64,000 nucleotides of DNA from Bacillus smithii. Its GTDB lineage: Bacteria > Bacillota > Bacilli > Bacillales > DSM-4216. The notes under the pieces were generated by a model that searched no databases, was not told where the DNA came from, and was given only the letters and a program-made list of their open reading frames with translations. The position numbers and the translations under genes were made by a program. Below, piece after piece: positions 35,071 to 44,140 of the stretch (positions within the stretch are counted from its first letter, which is position 1; each line of letters begins with the position of its first letter). Location of the stretch: the NCBI RefSeq assembly GCF_001050115.1, contig NZ_CP012024.1, forward strand, positions 1,654,001 through 1,718,000. Reading direction: 5' to 3'.

Positions 35071-37788
35071 TTACGCATGTTTTAATTGTTCAAATTTGCG
35101 ACGAAGAACCATTTGTAAAATTCCGCCGTGACGGTAATAGTCAAGTTCTACTTCTGAATCAAAACGAACCATCACTTCGAATTCTTTCTTATTGCCGTTT
35201 TCGTCCGTTGCCGTTACTTTAATAATGTCATGAGGTTTGACATTATCGTCGATATGAACATCGATCGTTTCTTTACCGGTTAAGCCAAGAACTTCCGCAT
35301 TTTCACCTTGTTTGAATTGAAGAGGGAGAACACCCATCATCACAAGGTTAGAACGGTGAATACGTTCGTAGCTTTCAGCGATAACGGTTTTAATTCCTAA
35401 AAGTTTCGTACCTTTTGCTGCCCAGTCACGGGAAGAACCCATTCCATAGTCTTTTCCGGCGAGAACGACTAGACCCGTTCCGTCTTGTTGATATTTCATG
35501 CATGCATCATAAATTGGCATTACTTCTCCTGTCGGCCAATAAGTCGTAAATCCGCCTTCCGTTCCAGGAGCGATTTGGTTGCGGATGCGGATATTGGCAA
35601 ATGTTCCACGCATCATGACTTCATGGTTGCCACGTCTGGAGCCGTACGAGTTGAAATTGCGCGGCTCTACGCCTTTGGAGCGTAAATATTTTCCTGCCGG
35701 AGTATTTACGCCAATGGCTCCTGCAGGCGAAATATGGTCTGTTGTAACGGAGTCGCCGAATTTTCCGACTACACGCAAACCTGTAAGCTGTTTAATTTCT
35801 TCAGGATTTTCAGAAAGCCCTTCAAAGAATGGAGGGTTTTGAATGTAAGTCGAATTTGGATCCCAATTATAAAGTGGTTCATTGCTGGTTTTAATCGCAT
35901 TCCATTTGGCGTTGTCATCGAAAACACGTTCATATTCTTTACGGAACAATTCTGGAGTTACCGTACGTTGAACGACTTCTTTAATTTCATCGGAAGAAGG
36001 CCAGATATCCTTAAAGAATACATCGTTTCCATCTTTGTCTTTTCCGATTGGGTCGTTTTGCAAGTCGATATCCACTGTTCCGGCAAGTGCGTAAGCCACA
36101 ACTAATGGAGGCGAAGCAAGATAGTTTGCTTTTACAAGCGGATGAATACGACCTTCAAAGTTGCGGTTTCCGGACAATACAGATGTCACGAAGAGGTCGG
36201 AATCCGTAATTGCTTTTTCAATTTCCGGAAGAAGCGGTCCGGAGTTGCCGATACACGTTGTACATCCGTAACCAACAAGGTTAAATCCGATTTTTTCAAG
36301 ATAGCTTAGCAAGCCGGAGTCGCGTAAATAACCAGTTACCACTTTAGATCCAGGAGCTAAAGAAGTTTTGACATATTTCGGTACATTCAGCCCTTTTTCA
36401 ACGGCTTTTTTTGCCACCAATCCGGCACCGATCAATACATAAGGGTTAGATGTATTGGTACAGGAAGTGATAGCTGCAATCGCCACTGCTCCCGTTTTCA
36501 TAGTCACTTCTTCGCCGTTTTCGAACTTCACCACGGCTTCTTTATCAAATTCTTTTTCCGTCAACCCGAAACCTTGAGTGCCTTGTGGTGCTGTAACGGC
36601 TTGACGGAAAGAAGATTGCATTTTTGAAAGCGGAATTAAGTCTTGTGGGCGTTTTGGACCCGACAAATTCGACTCAATTTCAGAAAGATTGATTTCTACT
36701 ACGTCTGTGTAGATTGGATCTTCTTTGGGATTAAAGAACATATCATTTTCTTTTAAGTATTTTTCAACAATTTGGACATGTTCTTCTTCGCGTCCAGTCA
36801 AGCGAAGATAGCTTAACGATTCGTCATCTACCGGGAAGAATCCGCATGTTGCCCCATATTCAGGCGCCATATTGGCAATGGTAGCACGGTCGGCAAGCGG
36901 CAGCTTAGAAACACCCGGACCGAAGAATTCAACAAATTTTCCTACCACGCCTTTTTGACGAAGTACTTGAGTCACTTTTAACGCCAAGTCTGTCGCAGTC
37001 GAACCGTTTGGCAGTTCTCCTGTTAATTTGACACCAATGACTTCAGGAATTGGGAAATAAGAAGGTTGTCCAAGCATACCAGCTTCTGCTTCGATACCAC
37101 CTACGCCCCATCCCAATACACCAAGTCCGTTGATCATGGTTGTATGGGAATCCGTACCTACTAGAGTATCTGGATAAGTTTCATATTCGTTCGGGCTTGT
37201 TTCTTTTACGTGAACCACACTTGCAAGATATTCAAGGTTTACTTGGTGGACAATCCCGGTTGCCGGCGGAACTGCACGATAGTTTTTAAAGGCCTTTTGT
37301 GCCCAGTTTAAGAATTGGTATCGTTCAGCATTTCGTTCAAATTCCAATTCCATGTTTTTTTCCAAAGCGTCAGAAGTTCCATATTTGTCGACTTGAACAG
37401 AATGGTCAACGACAAGATCCACCGGAATTTCCGGATTGATCATTTCTGGTTTTCCACCCATATCGCTCATCGCTTTACGCAATGAAGCCAGGTCTACAAC
37501 CGCTGGTACACCTGTAAAATCTTGCAAAATAACGCGGGATGGTTTGAACGGAACTTCTCCGCCCTCTACGTCTTTTGAACCCCATTTCGCCAAATTTTCA
37601 ATATGTTCTTTTTTAATGACTCTGCCATCATATTGGCGGAGAACTGATTCTAATAATACTTTGATCGAATATGGCAAGCGGCTGACATCTGCCACATTGG
37701 CATCCTTTAAAGCCGCTAGACGATAATAATGATATCGTTTACCATTCACTTCGAATGATGAACGAGCGTTAAAAACGTCGTTTGTCAT
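35071..37788 (-). CDS. citB: Aconitate hydratase A (aconitase)
   Basis: 905 residues, full length for the AcnA/IRP type. [4Fe-4S] ligands appear in TSCTNTSNP and [14 protein letters not shown]. Active-site segments [15 protein letters not shown] and [16 protein letters not shown] (swivel domain) are intact. It isomerises citrate to isocitrate in the TCA cycle; the Bacillus protein also binds RNA when its cluster is lost. Upstream there are CcpC- and CcpA-like sites and a strong leader hairpin. GGGGGAATTGGG precedes the ATG. Confidence 0.97.
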   Translation of the reverse strand: MTNDVFNARSSFEVNGKRYHYYRLAALKDANVADVSRLPYSIKVLLESVLRQYDGRVIKKEHIENLAKWGSKDVEGGEVPFKPSRVILQDFTGVPAVVDLASLRKAMSDMGGKPEMINPEIPVDLVVDHSVQVDKYGTSDALEKNMELEFERNAERYQFLNWAQKAFKNYRAVPPATGIVHQVNLEYLASVVHVKETSPNEYETYPDTLVGTDSHTTMINGLGVLGWGVGGIEAEAGMLGQPSYFPIPEVIGVKLTGELPNGSTATDLALKVTQVLRQKGVVGKFVEFFGPGVSKLPLADRATIANMAPEYGATCGFFPVDDESLSYLRLTGREEEHVQIVEKYLKENDMFFNPKEDPIYTDVVEINLSEIESNLSGPKRPQDLIPLSKMQSSFRQAVTAPQGTQGFGLTEKEFDKEAVVKFENGEEVTMKTGAVAIAAITSCTNTSNPYVLIGAGLVAKKAVEKGLNVPKYVKTSLAPGSKVVTGYLRDSGLLSYLEKIGFNLVGYGCTTCIGNSGPLLPEIEKAITDSDLFVTSVLSGNRNFEGRIHPLVKANYLASPPLVVAYALAGTVDIDLQNDPIGKDKDGNDVFFKDIWPSSDEIKEVVQRTVTPELFRKEYERVFDDNAKWNAIKTSNEPLYNWDPNSTYIQNPPFFEGLSENPEEIKQLTGLRVVGKFGDSVTTDHISPAGAIGVNTPAGKYLRSKGVEPRNFNSYGSRRGNHEVMMRGTFANIRIRNQIAPGTEGGFTTYWPTGEVMPIYDACMKYQQDGTGLVVLAGKDYGMGSSRDWAAKGTKLLGIKTVIAESYERIHRSNLVMMGVLPLQFKQGENAEVLGLTGKETIDVHIDDNVKPHDIIKVTATDENGNKKEFEVMVRFDSEVELDYYRHGGILQMVLRRKFEQLKHA

Positions 37789-37826
37789 CCCAATTCCCCC
37801 TCTTCTGTTATGTAAGACTATGCAGC

Positions 37827-37856
37827 GAAAAGTTTGAATGGAAATTCAAACTTTTC
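37827..37856 (-). promoter_or_regulatory. Perfect 13-bp hairpin in the citB leader
   Basis: GAAAAGTTTGAAT (37827-37839) is exactly complementary to ATTCAAACTTTTC (37844-37856) around a 4-base loop. It would be near the 5' end of citB mRNA, about 40 bases before the start codon. No T run follows, so it is not a standard terminator. It could stabilise the mRNA or be a protein-binding site. Confidence 0.6.
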
Positions 37857-37873
37857 TTATATGTTCATCTTAA

Positions 37874-37954
37874 TACAAGCGCTAACATAAGTAAATAACA
37901 AGAATGTTATTGTTTTTCATAAGTTTTCCTTATATCGACAAATTGTGTCGATAT
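37874..37954 (-). promoter_or_regulatory. citB operator region: cre-like site, CcpC dyad and a further palindrome
   Basis: Three elements. TACAAGCGCTAACA (37874-37887) resembles a CcpA cre site with a few mismatches. ATAAGTTTTCCTTAT (37919-37933) exactly fits the ATAA-N7-TTAT CcpC dyad known from the B. subtilis citB promoter. A perfect 9-bp palindrome, ATATCGACA and TGTCGATAT around 5 bases, lies at 37932-37954. Citrate-responsive repression by CcpC and glucose repression by CcpA are inferred. Confidence 0.6.
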
Positions 37955-38069
37955 GAATGCCCAATCATAGGCATCATTTTTTCTCTTCATTTTTCAAATT
38001 TCTCTTGAAACTTTAACGGTCATTGCCCGTATTTTAATTAGTTAACCATAAACATCGGAGGCGATCAAA

Positions 38070-38573
38070 ATGGAAATTCGAAAGCGTCCTGCATTAAAAT
38101 TAAAAAAGACGCCATTAGGAAACATTCTAAACATTATTTCATTATTAGTGTACATCGGAAGTGTTATGCACTTATTCATGCACTGGTCTTCCTTGCCGAA
38201 TCGAGTTCCAATTCATTATAACTTGGTCGGAGAAATAGACAAATGGGGCAGCAAAGAGGCTATTTTTTTCCTCCCGATTACAGGCGCCATTTTATGGATG
38301 GGGCTTGCAATTCTCGAAAAATTCCCACACCTTTATAATTACATGGTTGTTTTAACGGAAGAAAATATAGAACGGCAATACAAAAACGCAAGTACTATGA
38401 TCAACGTTGTAAAAAATGAAATCCTCCTTTATATTGCTTATTGCAGTTGGAAAGATGTGAATATTGCCTATGGACGCGATGTCGTTTTAGAAACTTGGGA
38501 TTTACCTATATTTCTTCTCATCCTTTTCGGTTCGATCGGATTTTTTATCATCAGGTCATTCCGTTTACAATAA
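38070..38573 (+). CDS. DUF1648 domain membrane protein
   Basis: 167 residues. Three hydrophobic segments are visible (ILNIISLLVYIGSVMHLF, AIFFLPITGAILWMGLAIL, LPIFLLILFGSIGFFII). The DUF1648 signature is LPNRVPIHYNLVGEIDKWGSK. Related domains occur in SdpI-type immunity proteins and transporter-associated proteins, but no immunity role is shown here. ATG follows CGGAGG. It is divergent from citB across 280 bases. Confidence 0.82.
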   Translation: MEIRKRPALKLKKTPLGNILNIISLLVYIGSVMHLFMHWSSLPNRVPIHYNLVGEIDKWGSKEAIFFLPITGAILWMGLAILEKFPHLYNYMVVLTEENIERQYKNASTMINVVKNEILLYIAYCSWKDVNIAYGRDVVLETWDLPIFLLILFGSIGFFIIRSFRLQ

Positions 38574-38826
38574 TGGTATAAGATTGGATGGTTTGTTTTT
38601 TTCATATAATAATTTTTTGAACCCGTCTTGGTTTTCATCAACACTGGATGATTATCGAAACATAGCATAAAGTGAGCATAAAAATGGAAATTGGGTACGA
38701 TCATCACTTTCCAAAAGACATATATTTAAAAGGATGTTTATTCTGTAGATAAGAAAACTTGCCATGGAAAAGATTACACGGTCACCTACTTTTCTCCTTA
38801 TTCTCCAACTTATTTTGATAAAGTTA

Positions 38827-38855
38827 TTGACCTTCGTTCTAATTCACCTTATAAT
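38827..38855 (+). promoter_or_regulatory. Promoter of the tRNA-Arg gene
   Basis: TTGACC (38827-38832), 17-base spacer, TATAAT (38850-38855). The tRNA 5' end is 11 bases after the -10 box. Confidence 0.85.
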
Positions 38856-38865
38856 TTTTATCAGT

Positions 38866-38939
38866 GTCCCGGTAGCTCAGCAGGATAGAGCGACAGCCTC
38901 CTAAGCTGTAGGTCGCGAGTTCGAATCTCGCCCGGGACG
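38866..38939 (+). tRNA. tRNA-Arg (anticodon CCU)
   Basis: 74 bases forming a complete cloverleaf. The acceptor GTCCCGG pairs with CCGGGAC. The D arm is GCTC...GAGC. The anticodon stem ACAGC/GCTGT encloses the loop CTCCTAA with anticodon CCT, reading AGG. The T arm GCGAG-TTCGAAT-CTCGC is intact. The 3' CCA is not encoded and must be added. A T run follows immediately and probably terminates transcription. It is a solitary tRNA gene. Confidence 0.96.
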
Positions 38940-38985
38940 TTTTTTCATGATTCATTTTCACAGTTGTATGAAGAAGGGAATAGAG

Positions 38986-39022
38986 ACAGGGAGGTTGTCA
39001 AAAATCGAGACAGCCTCCCTGT
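38986..39022. terminator. 14-bp hairpin between tRNA-Arg and the amidase gene
   Basis: ACAGGGAGGTTGTC (38986-38999) pairs with GACAGCCTCCCTGT (39009-39022) with one wobble. It may end transcription arriving from either side. Confidence 0.6.
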
Positions 39023-39137
39023 TTCGCTTAAAGATTTGCAGTAGTTTAAAACGGTCCTATCTTGTTAAGCAATAATCATTCAATGGATGACATGATCTTT
39101 AATACGTGCTGCTAAGCGCTTTATCGGCCATAGCCGA

Positions 39138-39701
39138 TTAACCAGCAGAATCCTTTGGTGTTATAGGTTTTAAGTTGGCGATCTTTACAATCCCCTGAAC
39201 ATGACCTTTTGCTATTTTTTCAATAAAGCTGGGATCTTTCAGCTTTGTCGCATCTTCAGTATTATCAATAAAGCCGTTTTCCGTTAAAAGCGCCGGCATT
39301 CGGCTTTCGCGAAGAACATGAAAGTCCCCCTGCTTTTTCCCTCGATCATAGAACCCCGTTGCTTTTATAATTTCTTGATGAATGGTATTTTGATACGAAG
39401 TGGTAGGTTGTCCGACGCCCGGATAGATAAAAGATTCGAATCCTGTTGCTCCTCCGGAATTAACGTGAACAGATAAATAAAAGTCTGCCCCCCAAGCGTT
39501 GGCTTTCTCTGTTCTGGCAGTCAATGTCGGATAAGAATCCCCTGAACGGCTCATGAGAATGGCAATTCCTTCATAATCGTTCTGCAGTCTGTCTCGAATC
39601 AGTTGACAAATTTTTAGTGTAATATTTTTTTCCATAAGGCCGTTTCCCGTTGCTCCAGAGTCTTTTCCCCCATGTCCTGGATCTAAAAAAAGTTTAAACA
39701 T
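39138..39701 (-). CDS. N-acetylmuramoyl-L-alanine amidase (Amidase_3, CwlC-like)
   Basis: 187 residues. It is a zinc amidase domain: DPGHGG with the first ligand His, LMEKN with Glu, SVHVNSG with His, and the catalytic LTENGF near the C-terminus. There is no signal peptide, and no SPOR or LysM domain. That resembles the cytoplasmic, sporulation-specific CwlC that lyses the mother cell, although CwlC also carries C-terminal binding repeats. It cleaves the bond between muramic acid and the peptide stem. ATG follows AAAGGAGGGG. Confidence 0.85.
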   Translation of the reverse strand: MFKLFLDPGHGGKDSGATGNGLMEKNITLKICQLIRDRLQNDYEGIAILMSRSGDSYPTLTARTEKANAWGADFYLSVHVNSGGATGFESFIYPGVGQPTTSYQNTIHQEIIKATGFYDRGKKQGDFHVLRESRMPALLTENGFIDNTEDATKLKDPSFIEKIAKGHVQGIVKIANLKPITPKDSAG

Positions 39702-39963
39702 GCTTCATCCCCTCCTTTAGATATTCAACCTTTCCAGCTATCTCTCAAGGTTGTTTAGGATATATAACTCGTCAGTGAAGGACTTTAAAAAGCTGACCAA
39801 TGCGTTCTGCTATATAAATACGGAATTTCTCAACGTAACGTTACGGTCATCATCCAAAAATGAATGCCGATAAAAAACAGAATATTCTGATATCGAGCAT
39901 TAAAATATTCCAATTATATCTTGCAGCAAGGGTCCACAAGCTAGTTATAAGGAGGTGCACCAT

Positions 39964-40113
39964 ATGACCAAAAGAAAAGCAAACCATGTCATTCCCGGAA
40001 TGAATGCATCCAAATCACAAGGAGATGGAGCTGGATACAACGAAGGGTCCTCCAACGAACCACTGACGGAACAGCAAAGACAAAACAATAAAAAAAGAAA
40101 GAAAAACCAATAA
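39964..40113 (+). CDS. sspO: Small acid-soluble spore protein O
   Basis: 49 residues. [20 protein letters not shown] at the start and [16 protein letters not shown] at the end match SspO (CotK) of Bacillus. ATG 39964 follows AAGGAGGTG. It is a minor spore-core protein. In B. subtilis sspO and sspP are one unit next to citB; here an unrelated minus-strand gene lies between them. Confidence 0.93.
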   Translation: MTKRKANHVIPGMNASKSQGDGAGYNEGSSNEPLTEQQRQNNKKRKKNQ

Positions 40114-40168
40114 AATTTCACACTGACGACGACATCTTCTCAATCAAACCAAAAGGGATGGTCGAGAC

Positions 40169-40202
40169 AAACAAACATCGCCTATGTTGGCGATGTTTGT
40201 TT
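40169..40202. terminator. Bidirectional terminator after sspO
   Basis: AAACAAACATCGCC (40169-40182) pairs perfectly with GGCGATGTTTGTTT (40189-40202) around a 6-base loop. It lies between the convergent sspO and the gene at 40201-40461, overlapping the latter's stop codon. Confidence 0.85.
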
Positions 40203-40461
40203 ATTCATATTCATTTACTTTTTCCACAATATCCGTTAAAACTGCATGGTATTTTTCCAATTGCCTTCTTTGAGTTTCCGTTGCGGTTTCTAAAGCATTT
40301 TCAACTTGCTGATAAGCTTTGTTTACCTCATTTTTTAAATGAGATAATTGGGAACCAAAATCAGCGGAATCGATTTCAAGTTCCAGAGATGCTTTTTCGA
40401 CTTCAGAAACTCTCTGTTCAGCATCTTGAAACGCTCTCTGCTTACTTTTTTGATAAGGCAT
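40201..40461 (-). CDS. Small coiled-coil protein of unknown function
   Basis: 86 residues, almost entirely helical and charged (EQRVSEVEKASLELEIDSAD, NKAYQQVENALETATETQRR), with no Cys and no membrane segment. ATG 40461 follows GAAGGAG. I do not recognise the family. It lies between sspO and sspP on the other strand, so a spore-related role is only a guess from position. Confidence 0.65.
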   Translation of the reverse strand: MPYQKSKQRAFQDAEQRVSEVEKASLELEIDSADFGSQLSHLKNEVNKAYQQVENALETATETQRRQLEKYHAVLTDIVEKVNEYE

Positions 40462-40578
40462 GATGGAGCAACTCCTTCATTGGAGAATCACTTTTATTCT
40501 GTGTCAAAAACAACAAATTATTCGGTGTTTGTTTTGAATAATCGCACACAATAAGGTATAGCAAGGAGGGATATAAAA

Positions 40579-40722
40579 ATGAACAAAAACGATGGGAAAG
40601 ATATGAGAAAAAATGCTCCAAAAGGACACCACACTGGTCAGCCTGAACCATTAAGCGGTTCCCATAAAGTCAAAAACAGAAACCATACCCGTCAAAAACA
40701 TAATCCCGGCCACGGAATGTAA
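40579..40722 (+). CDS. sspP: Small acid-soluble spore protein P
   Basis: 47 residues. [20 protein letters not shown] is the SspP (CotL) hallmark, ending [11 protein letters not shown] 40579 follows AAGGAGG. Minor SASP of the spore core. Confidence 0.93.
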   Translation: MNKNDGKDMRKNAPKGHHTGQPEPLSGSHKVKNRNHTRQKHNPGHGM

Positions 40723-40725
40723 GTA

Positions 40726-40753
40726 AACACGCCGGTGACCCCGGCGTGTTTTT
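40726..40753 (+). terminator. Terminator of sspP
   Basis: ACACGCCGG with CCGGCGTGT and a following T run, starting 4 bases after the sspP stop. From here to 41138 no gene is seen, only AT-rich sequence that must hold the promoter of the next gene. Confidence 0.88.
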
Positions 40754-41138
40754 AAAACTTATTGTTCATTCTATTTGAATGAGTACTTTTTTCGGGTATT
40801 TAGTTTACATAATAATTTTATCGATAACTTTTTATCCACATCCATCTTTTCAAGAAAGATTCCGGAAGGTCCGTTGGCTGTACATCGGAATTTTTTATGA
40901 GTTCTTTTTATAAGAATCAGAATCAGAATGTTTTCTTTTTCAAAAAAGCCTATTTTTTTAAATCAGGATACTTGTCCTTTCTATTTTGCATTTTTTTCAT
41001 ACTATATAAGGAATTCGATTACCTGCTGTTCTTTTGACATTGAAAATGCTATTGGGTGATCAGGTATATCGTGCAGAAGTAAACTAAGCGCTTCTGTCAA
41101 AAGCAAGCTTTATCAATAATGAAGCGGGAGGTGTCTTT

Positions 41139-41408
41139 ATGTCAGTACACCATTTTCATTCCTTATGTCAAAAACATATGGGTAGAGCCGTTCGTATTAG
41201 AACTCGCGATGGTAGGATTCACGAAGGAATCATTCATCGCGTTCATCGTGAGAGAGTATTCATCCGTCCTTTTTCTAGAGGTCGTTTTAACCGTTACGGA
41301 GGTTATGGTTATGGTTGGAGATATGGCTATGGATGGGGTGGTTTCGGCGTTGGAATTGCATTAGGAGCAATCGTCGGCCTCGCTCTTCTTCCTTTCTTTT
41401 TCTGGTAA
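41139..41408 (+). CDS. Small protein with Sm-like N-terminus and Gly/Tyr-rich hydrophobic tail
   Basis: 89 residues from ATG 41139 (GGGAGGTG upstream). The first half (GRAVRIRTRDGRIHEGIIHR, then RVFIRPFSRG) has the strand pattern and Gly placement of Sm/LSm-like or SH3-like small barrels. It continues into a Gly-Tyr-Trp repeat (YGGYGYGWRYGYGWGG) and a single hydrophobic segment ending FFFW. I do not know a characterised homologue. The tail suggests a membrane- or spore-coat-associated protein. Confidence 0.65.
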   Translation: MSVHHFHSLCQKHMGRAVRIRTRDGRIHEGIIHRVHRERVFIRPFSRGRFNRYGGYGYGWRYGYGWGGFGVGIALGAIVGLALLPFFFW

Positions 41409-41822
41409 ACTAGATGGCTTTAGAAAAATGGCATAAGTTTTGCTCACTCATAGATGGATCGCTATCGATTATTTTAGCTTTTGTGAATCTCGTCCATATT
41501 ACTTTCGCACATTTCATCGCTAAGAATGGAGAACCAAAGAATCAATAAAAGTCGCAAATAATATATTTACAAAGACGATTTGTATATGCCATTTCTTTCC
41601 TTTAGGTAAAGGACGGACGGGACCATTATATCCCCTAATATCTTTATCCGTCTATCTTTCTGATTGTTCTACGTTGTTTGAAATGCAAAATCCTTATAGA
41701 TTCAATACTCTCAAGAAAAAGAGATGTCACAAACAACACGTAAACAAAAGAAAGCTGCACCCTAAATGGGCGCAGCTTCTCTTATCCTAGCCGGGATGAC
41801 TCATTTCGTTTTTGGGACGATG
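41409..41822. other. About 410 bases without a gene, ending in a hairpin
   Basis: No convincing ORF. At 41752-41778, AAGCTGC and GCAGCTT with inner CCC/GGG pairs form a hairpin that on the minus strand leads into T-rich sequence. It fits a terminator for the nuclease gene that follows. Confidence 0.5.
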
Positions 41823-42647
41823 TTATCGCTGAGAAGGACGAAATCCTGCAGCTTCCGCTTCTTCACGGGAACAGAACACTTTTTCCGGTTTCGTTTCATC
41901 ATAATATTCGTCGCCAGGCATATGGTATATTTTTTTACCGGAACTGGAGATGTTCCCTTTAATATTGCAGCTTCCCTTGGAATGGTCTTGTGTTGACGAT
42001 TTCTCTGTACCTGTTAATGAATTTTGTTCCTTTCCATTCGAATTATATCCATGGTCCGTTACATAATTTTCAATAGACCAGATTCCTTTCTTCTCTCTTT
42101 GCGCGACTGCTTGTGCAGCTCTAAATTCATCGACATATTTTGTATTAGGCGGAAAGACTGCCACGCGGGCGAGGCCCTTTTCAATCAGCAGTTTATTGTA
42201 ATTTTGATGATTTAACCACACGTAAGCCAGAAGCCTGCCGTACTTGTCCCTTTCTTGAACATCAAACTCCAGCGTAACGGTTTTACCGGTCAATTGTGAT
42301 TTTGTAAAGGCGGAGGCTTCCGGACCAAACGGTTGAACCCCTAATCTAGGATGTTTCGTTTCCGGTGTATCAACTAAAATCATCCGTACCCGTTCTTCTT
42401 TTCCGTTTGCCATCCGAGCCACAAATGTATCACCGTCTACTACACGCACTACAACAGCACGTATCCCTTTTACATAAGATTTATTTGTTCCGGCATAGGC
42501 TTTTTTCGACTGCTGATCGGATGCTGCTTCATTAGAAGCAGATTCGTTTGTTGTTGTTGATGAATGCTTATTTTGCTGACCGCCGGTTGACGAACAGCCA
42601 GACAAAATAAGTACGCACATACTAAAGATAGCGAACCACTTTTTCAT
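41823..42647 (-). CDS. Thermonuclease (SNase-like) lipoprotein
   Basis: 274 residues. A lipoprotein signal peptide with lipobox LSGC (Cys18) is followed by a Ser/Thr/Asn-rich linker. The SNase domain (about 58-195) shows VVDGDTFVARM, ERVRMILVDTPE and DKYGRLLAYVWL; these contain the Asp/Arg/Glu residues of the active site. A C-terminal Cys-containing module (KGSCNIKGNISSSGKKIYH, EKVFCSREEAEAAGFRPS) often accompanies secreted SNases. It degrades DNA/RNA at the cell surface. Comparable to B. subtilis YncB. Confidence 0.9.
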   Translation of the reverse strand: MKKWFAIFSMCVLILSGCSSTGGQQNKHSSTTTNESASNEAASDQQSKKAYAGTNKSYVKGIRAVVVRVVDGDTFVARMANGKEERVRMILVDTPETKHPRLGVQPFGPEASAFTKSQLTGKTVTLEFDVQERDKYGRLLAYVWLNHQNYNKLLIEKGLARVAVFPPNTKYVDEFRAAQAVAQREKKGIWSIENYVTDHGYNSNGKEQNSLTGTEKSSTQDHSKGSCNIKGNISSSGKKIYHMPGDEYYDETKPEKVFCSREEAEAAGFRPSQR

Positions 42648-42752
42648 ATTCTTCTCTCCCTAATCTATTGATGAAACTCTCCCTGTTGATGGCAAAATGA
42701 AAAGGGGAACGGCAAAACAGTTCATTTTACCAAATAAAAAAGTTATGTAAAC

Positions 42753-43322
42753 TCAAAAGCTTGTAGATTCAGTCATTTTATATTTATTCGTGTAAAAAAG
42801 TACTTCTTCTACATATTGCTCACTATGGTTATAAGCGTAGACCGCTTTCTTCCAATGTCCATTAGCCGCCCCGTTTCGTGCTAAATAATTGGCTGCGCTA
42901 AATACTGCATCTTCAAGATCAAAAGGATCCGCCTTGCCGTCTCCGTTGGCATCCACACCATAGCCGCCATATTTTTTAATGACAGCCGGGTTGGTTTTAT
43001 CTTTTTCAGGAATTTTGCCTTTTCCTTTCCCTTCGCAGCCAGGATATTTCCACCCCACAAACGTGCATGGCATGAATTGCATCGGTCCTTCAGCACCTGC
43101 AGGAGAAACTAACGGACCTTTAGAAAACTTCGTTTCCACTCGATGGTGTGCAGCTAAAAGCTCCCAAGGTACCCCGTATTTTTGTGCCGCAGCTTTATAT
43201 ATCGGAATATATTCCTTCGGTATGCTCACATTTTCCTCAATCTTTCCATTTGTCCATTTATAAGTCACGAAACCGACCAAAATAATAAATGGAAAAAGAA
43301 ACCAAATGAATGCTTTTTTCAT
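42753..43322 (-). CDS. Membrane-anchored lytic transglycosylase
   Basis: 189 residues from ATG 43322. N-terminal membrane anchor (FIWFLFPFIILVGFVTY). The SLT-type domain shows AAAQKYGVPWELLAAHHRVE with the catalytic Glu, then GAEGPMQFMPCTFVGW and AANYLARNGA. The insert VDANGDGKADPFDLED resembles a Ca2+-binding EF-hand-like loop, known from some transglycosylases. It cleaves glycan strands of the cell wall. Start choice is uncertain because no strong ribosome binding site is visible. Confidence 0.87.
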   Translation of the reverse strand: MKKAFIWFLFPFIILVGFVTYKWTNGKIEENVSIPKEYIPIYKAAAQKYGVPWELLAAHHRVETKFSKGPLVSPAGAEGPMQFMPCTFVGWKYPGCEGKGKGKIPEKDKTNPAVIKKYGGYGVDANGDGKADPFDLEDAVFSAANYLARNGAANGHWKKAVYAYNHSEQYVEEVLFYTNKYKMTESTSF

Positions 43323-43640
43323 CACTGTGCTTGTCACCCAATCCAAAAGTGATATCCATGTCTATATTATGGATAAATTGGAATGGATGCAAGTGAGTTT
43401 TTTAAAACATTAGAAAGTAATGGGCTGATAGTCTTTGTACAAGTTAAAGGTAAGGTGGAAATTTTGCCAATAAAAAGCAAAACTTTTCTCCAATCCTTTC
43501 CAAGAGTAAATTGATTTTTCTTGTTGTTTCCATGTATACTGCTCATGTGAAGAATTTCGCCTTCTTTTAGCCTCTTTTCTCTTTCGGAAAAACAACGGTG
43601 ATCTTATGAATAGAAATACAGCGCGTAATGAAAAGGATTG

Positions 43641-44078
43641 ATGAGGATGGAAAAAGGGAACATATTTTCATTTATACACACAATGGAACTATTGAACAAC
43701 CGATTATTAATTTATTGGAATCAAATGTTTCCAAAAAACATCAGCATTTCTCAAATCCTCGTTTTAGCGGAGCTGTGGGAAAAAGGTCCAAGAAAACAAT
43801 CGGACCTTGCTACGCGGCTTGGATTTACACCAGGAGCCATGACCAATATCGCCAATAAATTAATCGAAGCCGGAGTAGCGGAACGAATTTCAGATGAAAA
43901 AGATAGGAGAATTGTTTATTTAGCGATCAACCAATCTGGAGAAGATTTACTTTTGGAAGCCATGAAAATGGGACAAAAAATGTATTTGCAGCTTTTTCAA
44001 CAGCTGACAAAAGAAGAGCATAAAGTATTAAACTCTGTCTATGGAAAATTACTGTCATTTTTGGAAAAACAAAAATAA
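43641..44078 (+). CDS. MarR-family transcriptional regulator
   Basis: 145 residues from ATG 43641 (AAAAGG just upstream; ATG 43647 is an alternative). Winged helix typical of MarR: SISQILVLAELWEKGPRKQS, recognition helix TPGAMTNIANKLIEAG and wing DEKDRRIVYLAIN. It probably binds DNA as a dimer and responds to a small ligand. The nearest gene, at 44141, is convergent, so its targets are not obvious from context. Upstream 43347-43637 has no gene I can support. Confidence 0.9.
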   Translation: MRMEKGNIFSFIHTMELLNNRLLIYWNQMFPKNISISQILVLAELWEKGPRKQSDLATRLGFTPGAMTNIANKLIEAGVAERISDEKDRRIVYLAINQSGEDLLLEAMKMGQKMYLQLFQQLTKEEHKVLNSVYGKLLSFLEKQK

Positions 44079-44094
44079 TCGGTTGTTCAGATGG

Positions 44095-44140
44095 AGCGGT
44101 TCCCGCATTCACCATTTTTGGTGGTTATGCAGGAACCGCT
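44095..44140. terminator. Bidirectional terminator between marR and the 521-residue gene
   Basis: AGCGGTTCC and GGAACCGCT close a hairpin that continues with GCAT/ATGC and CACC/GGTG inner pairs, giving a stem of about 20 bp between two convergent genes. Confidence 0.8.

Noticed and set aside
38070..38573. Possible bacteriocin-immunity (SdpI-like) role for the DUF1648 protein
   Set aside because: Only the general domain is shared; there is no toxin gene or ArsR-type autorepressor next to it.
39837..39848. CGTAACGTTACG palindrome upstream of sspO
   Set aside because: Only 12 bases, no matching regulator known to me, and no clear promoter relationship.
43410..43595. Minus-strand 61-codon frame between the transglycosylase and marR
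   Set aside because: No ribosome binding site, no recognisable pattern, and low-complexity basic/aromatic composition.
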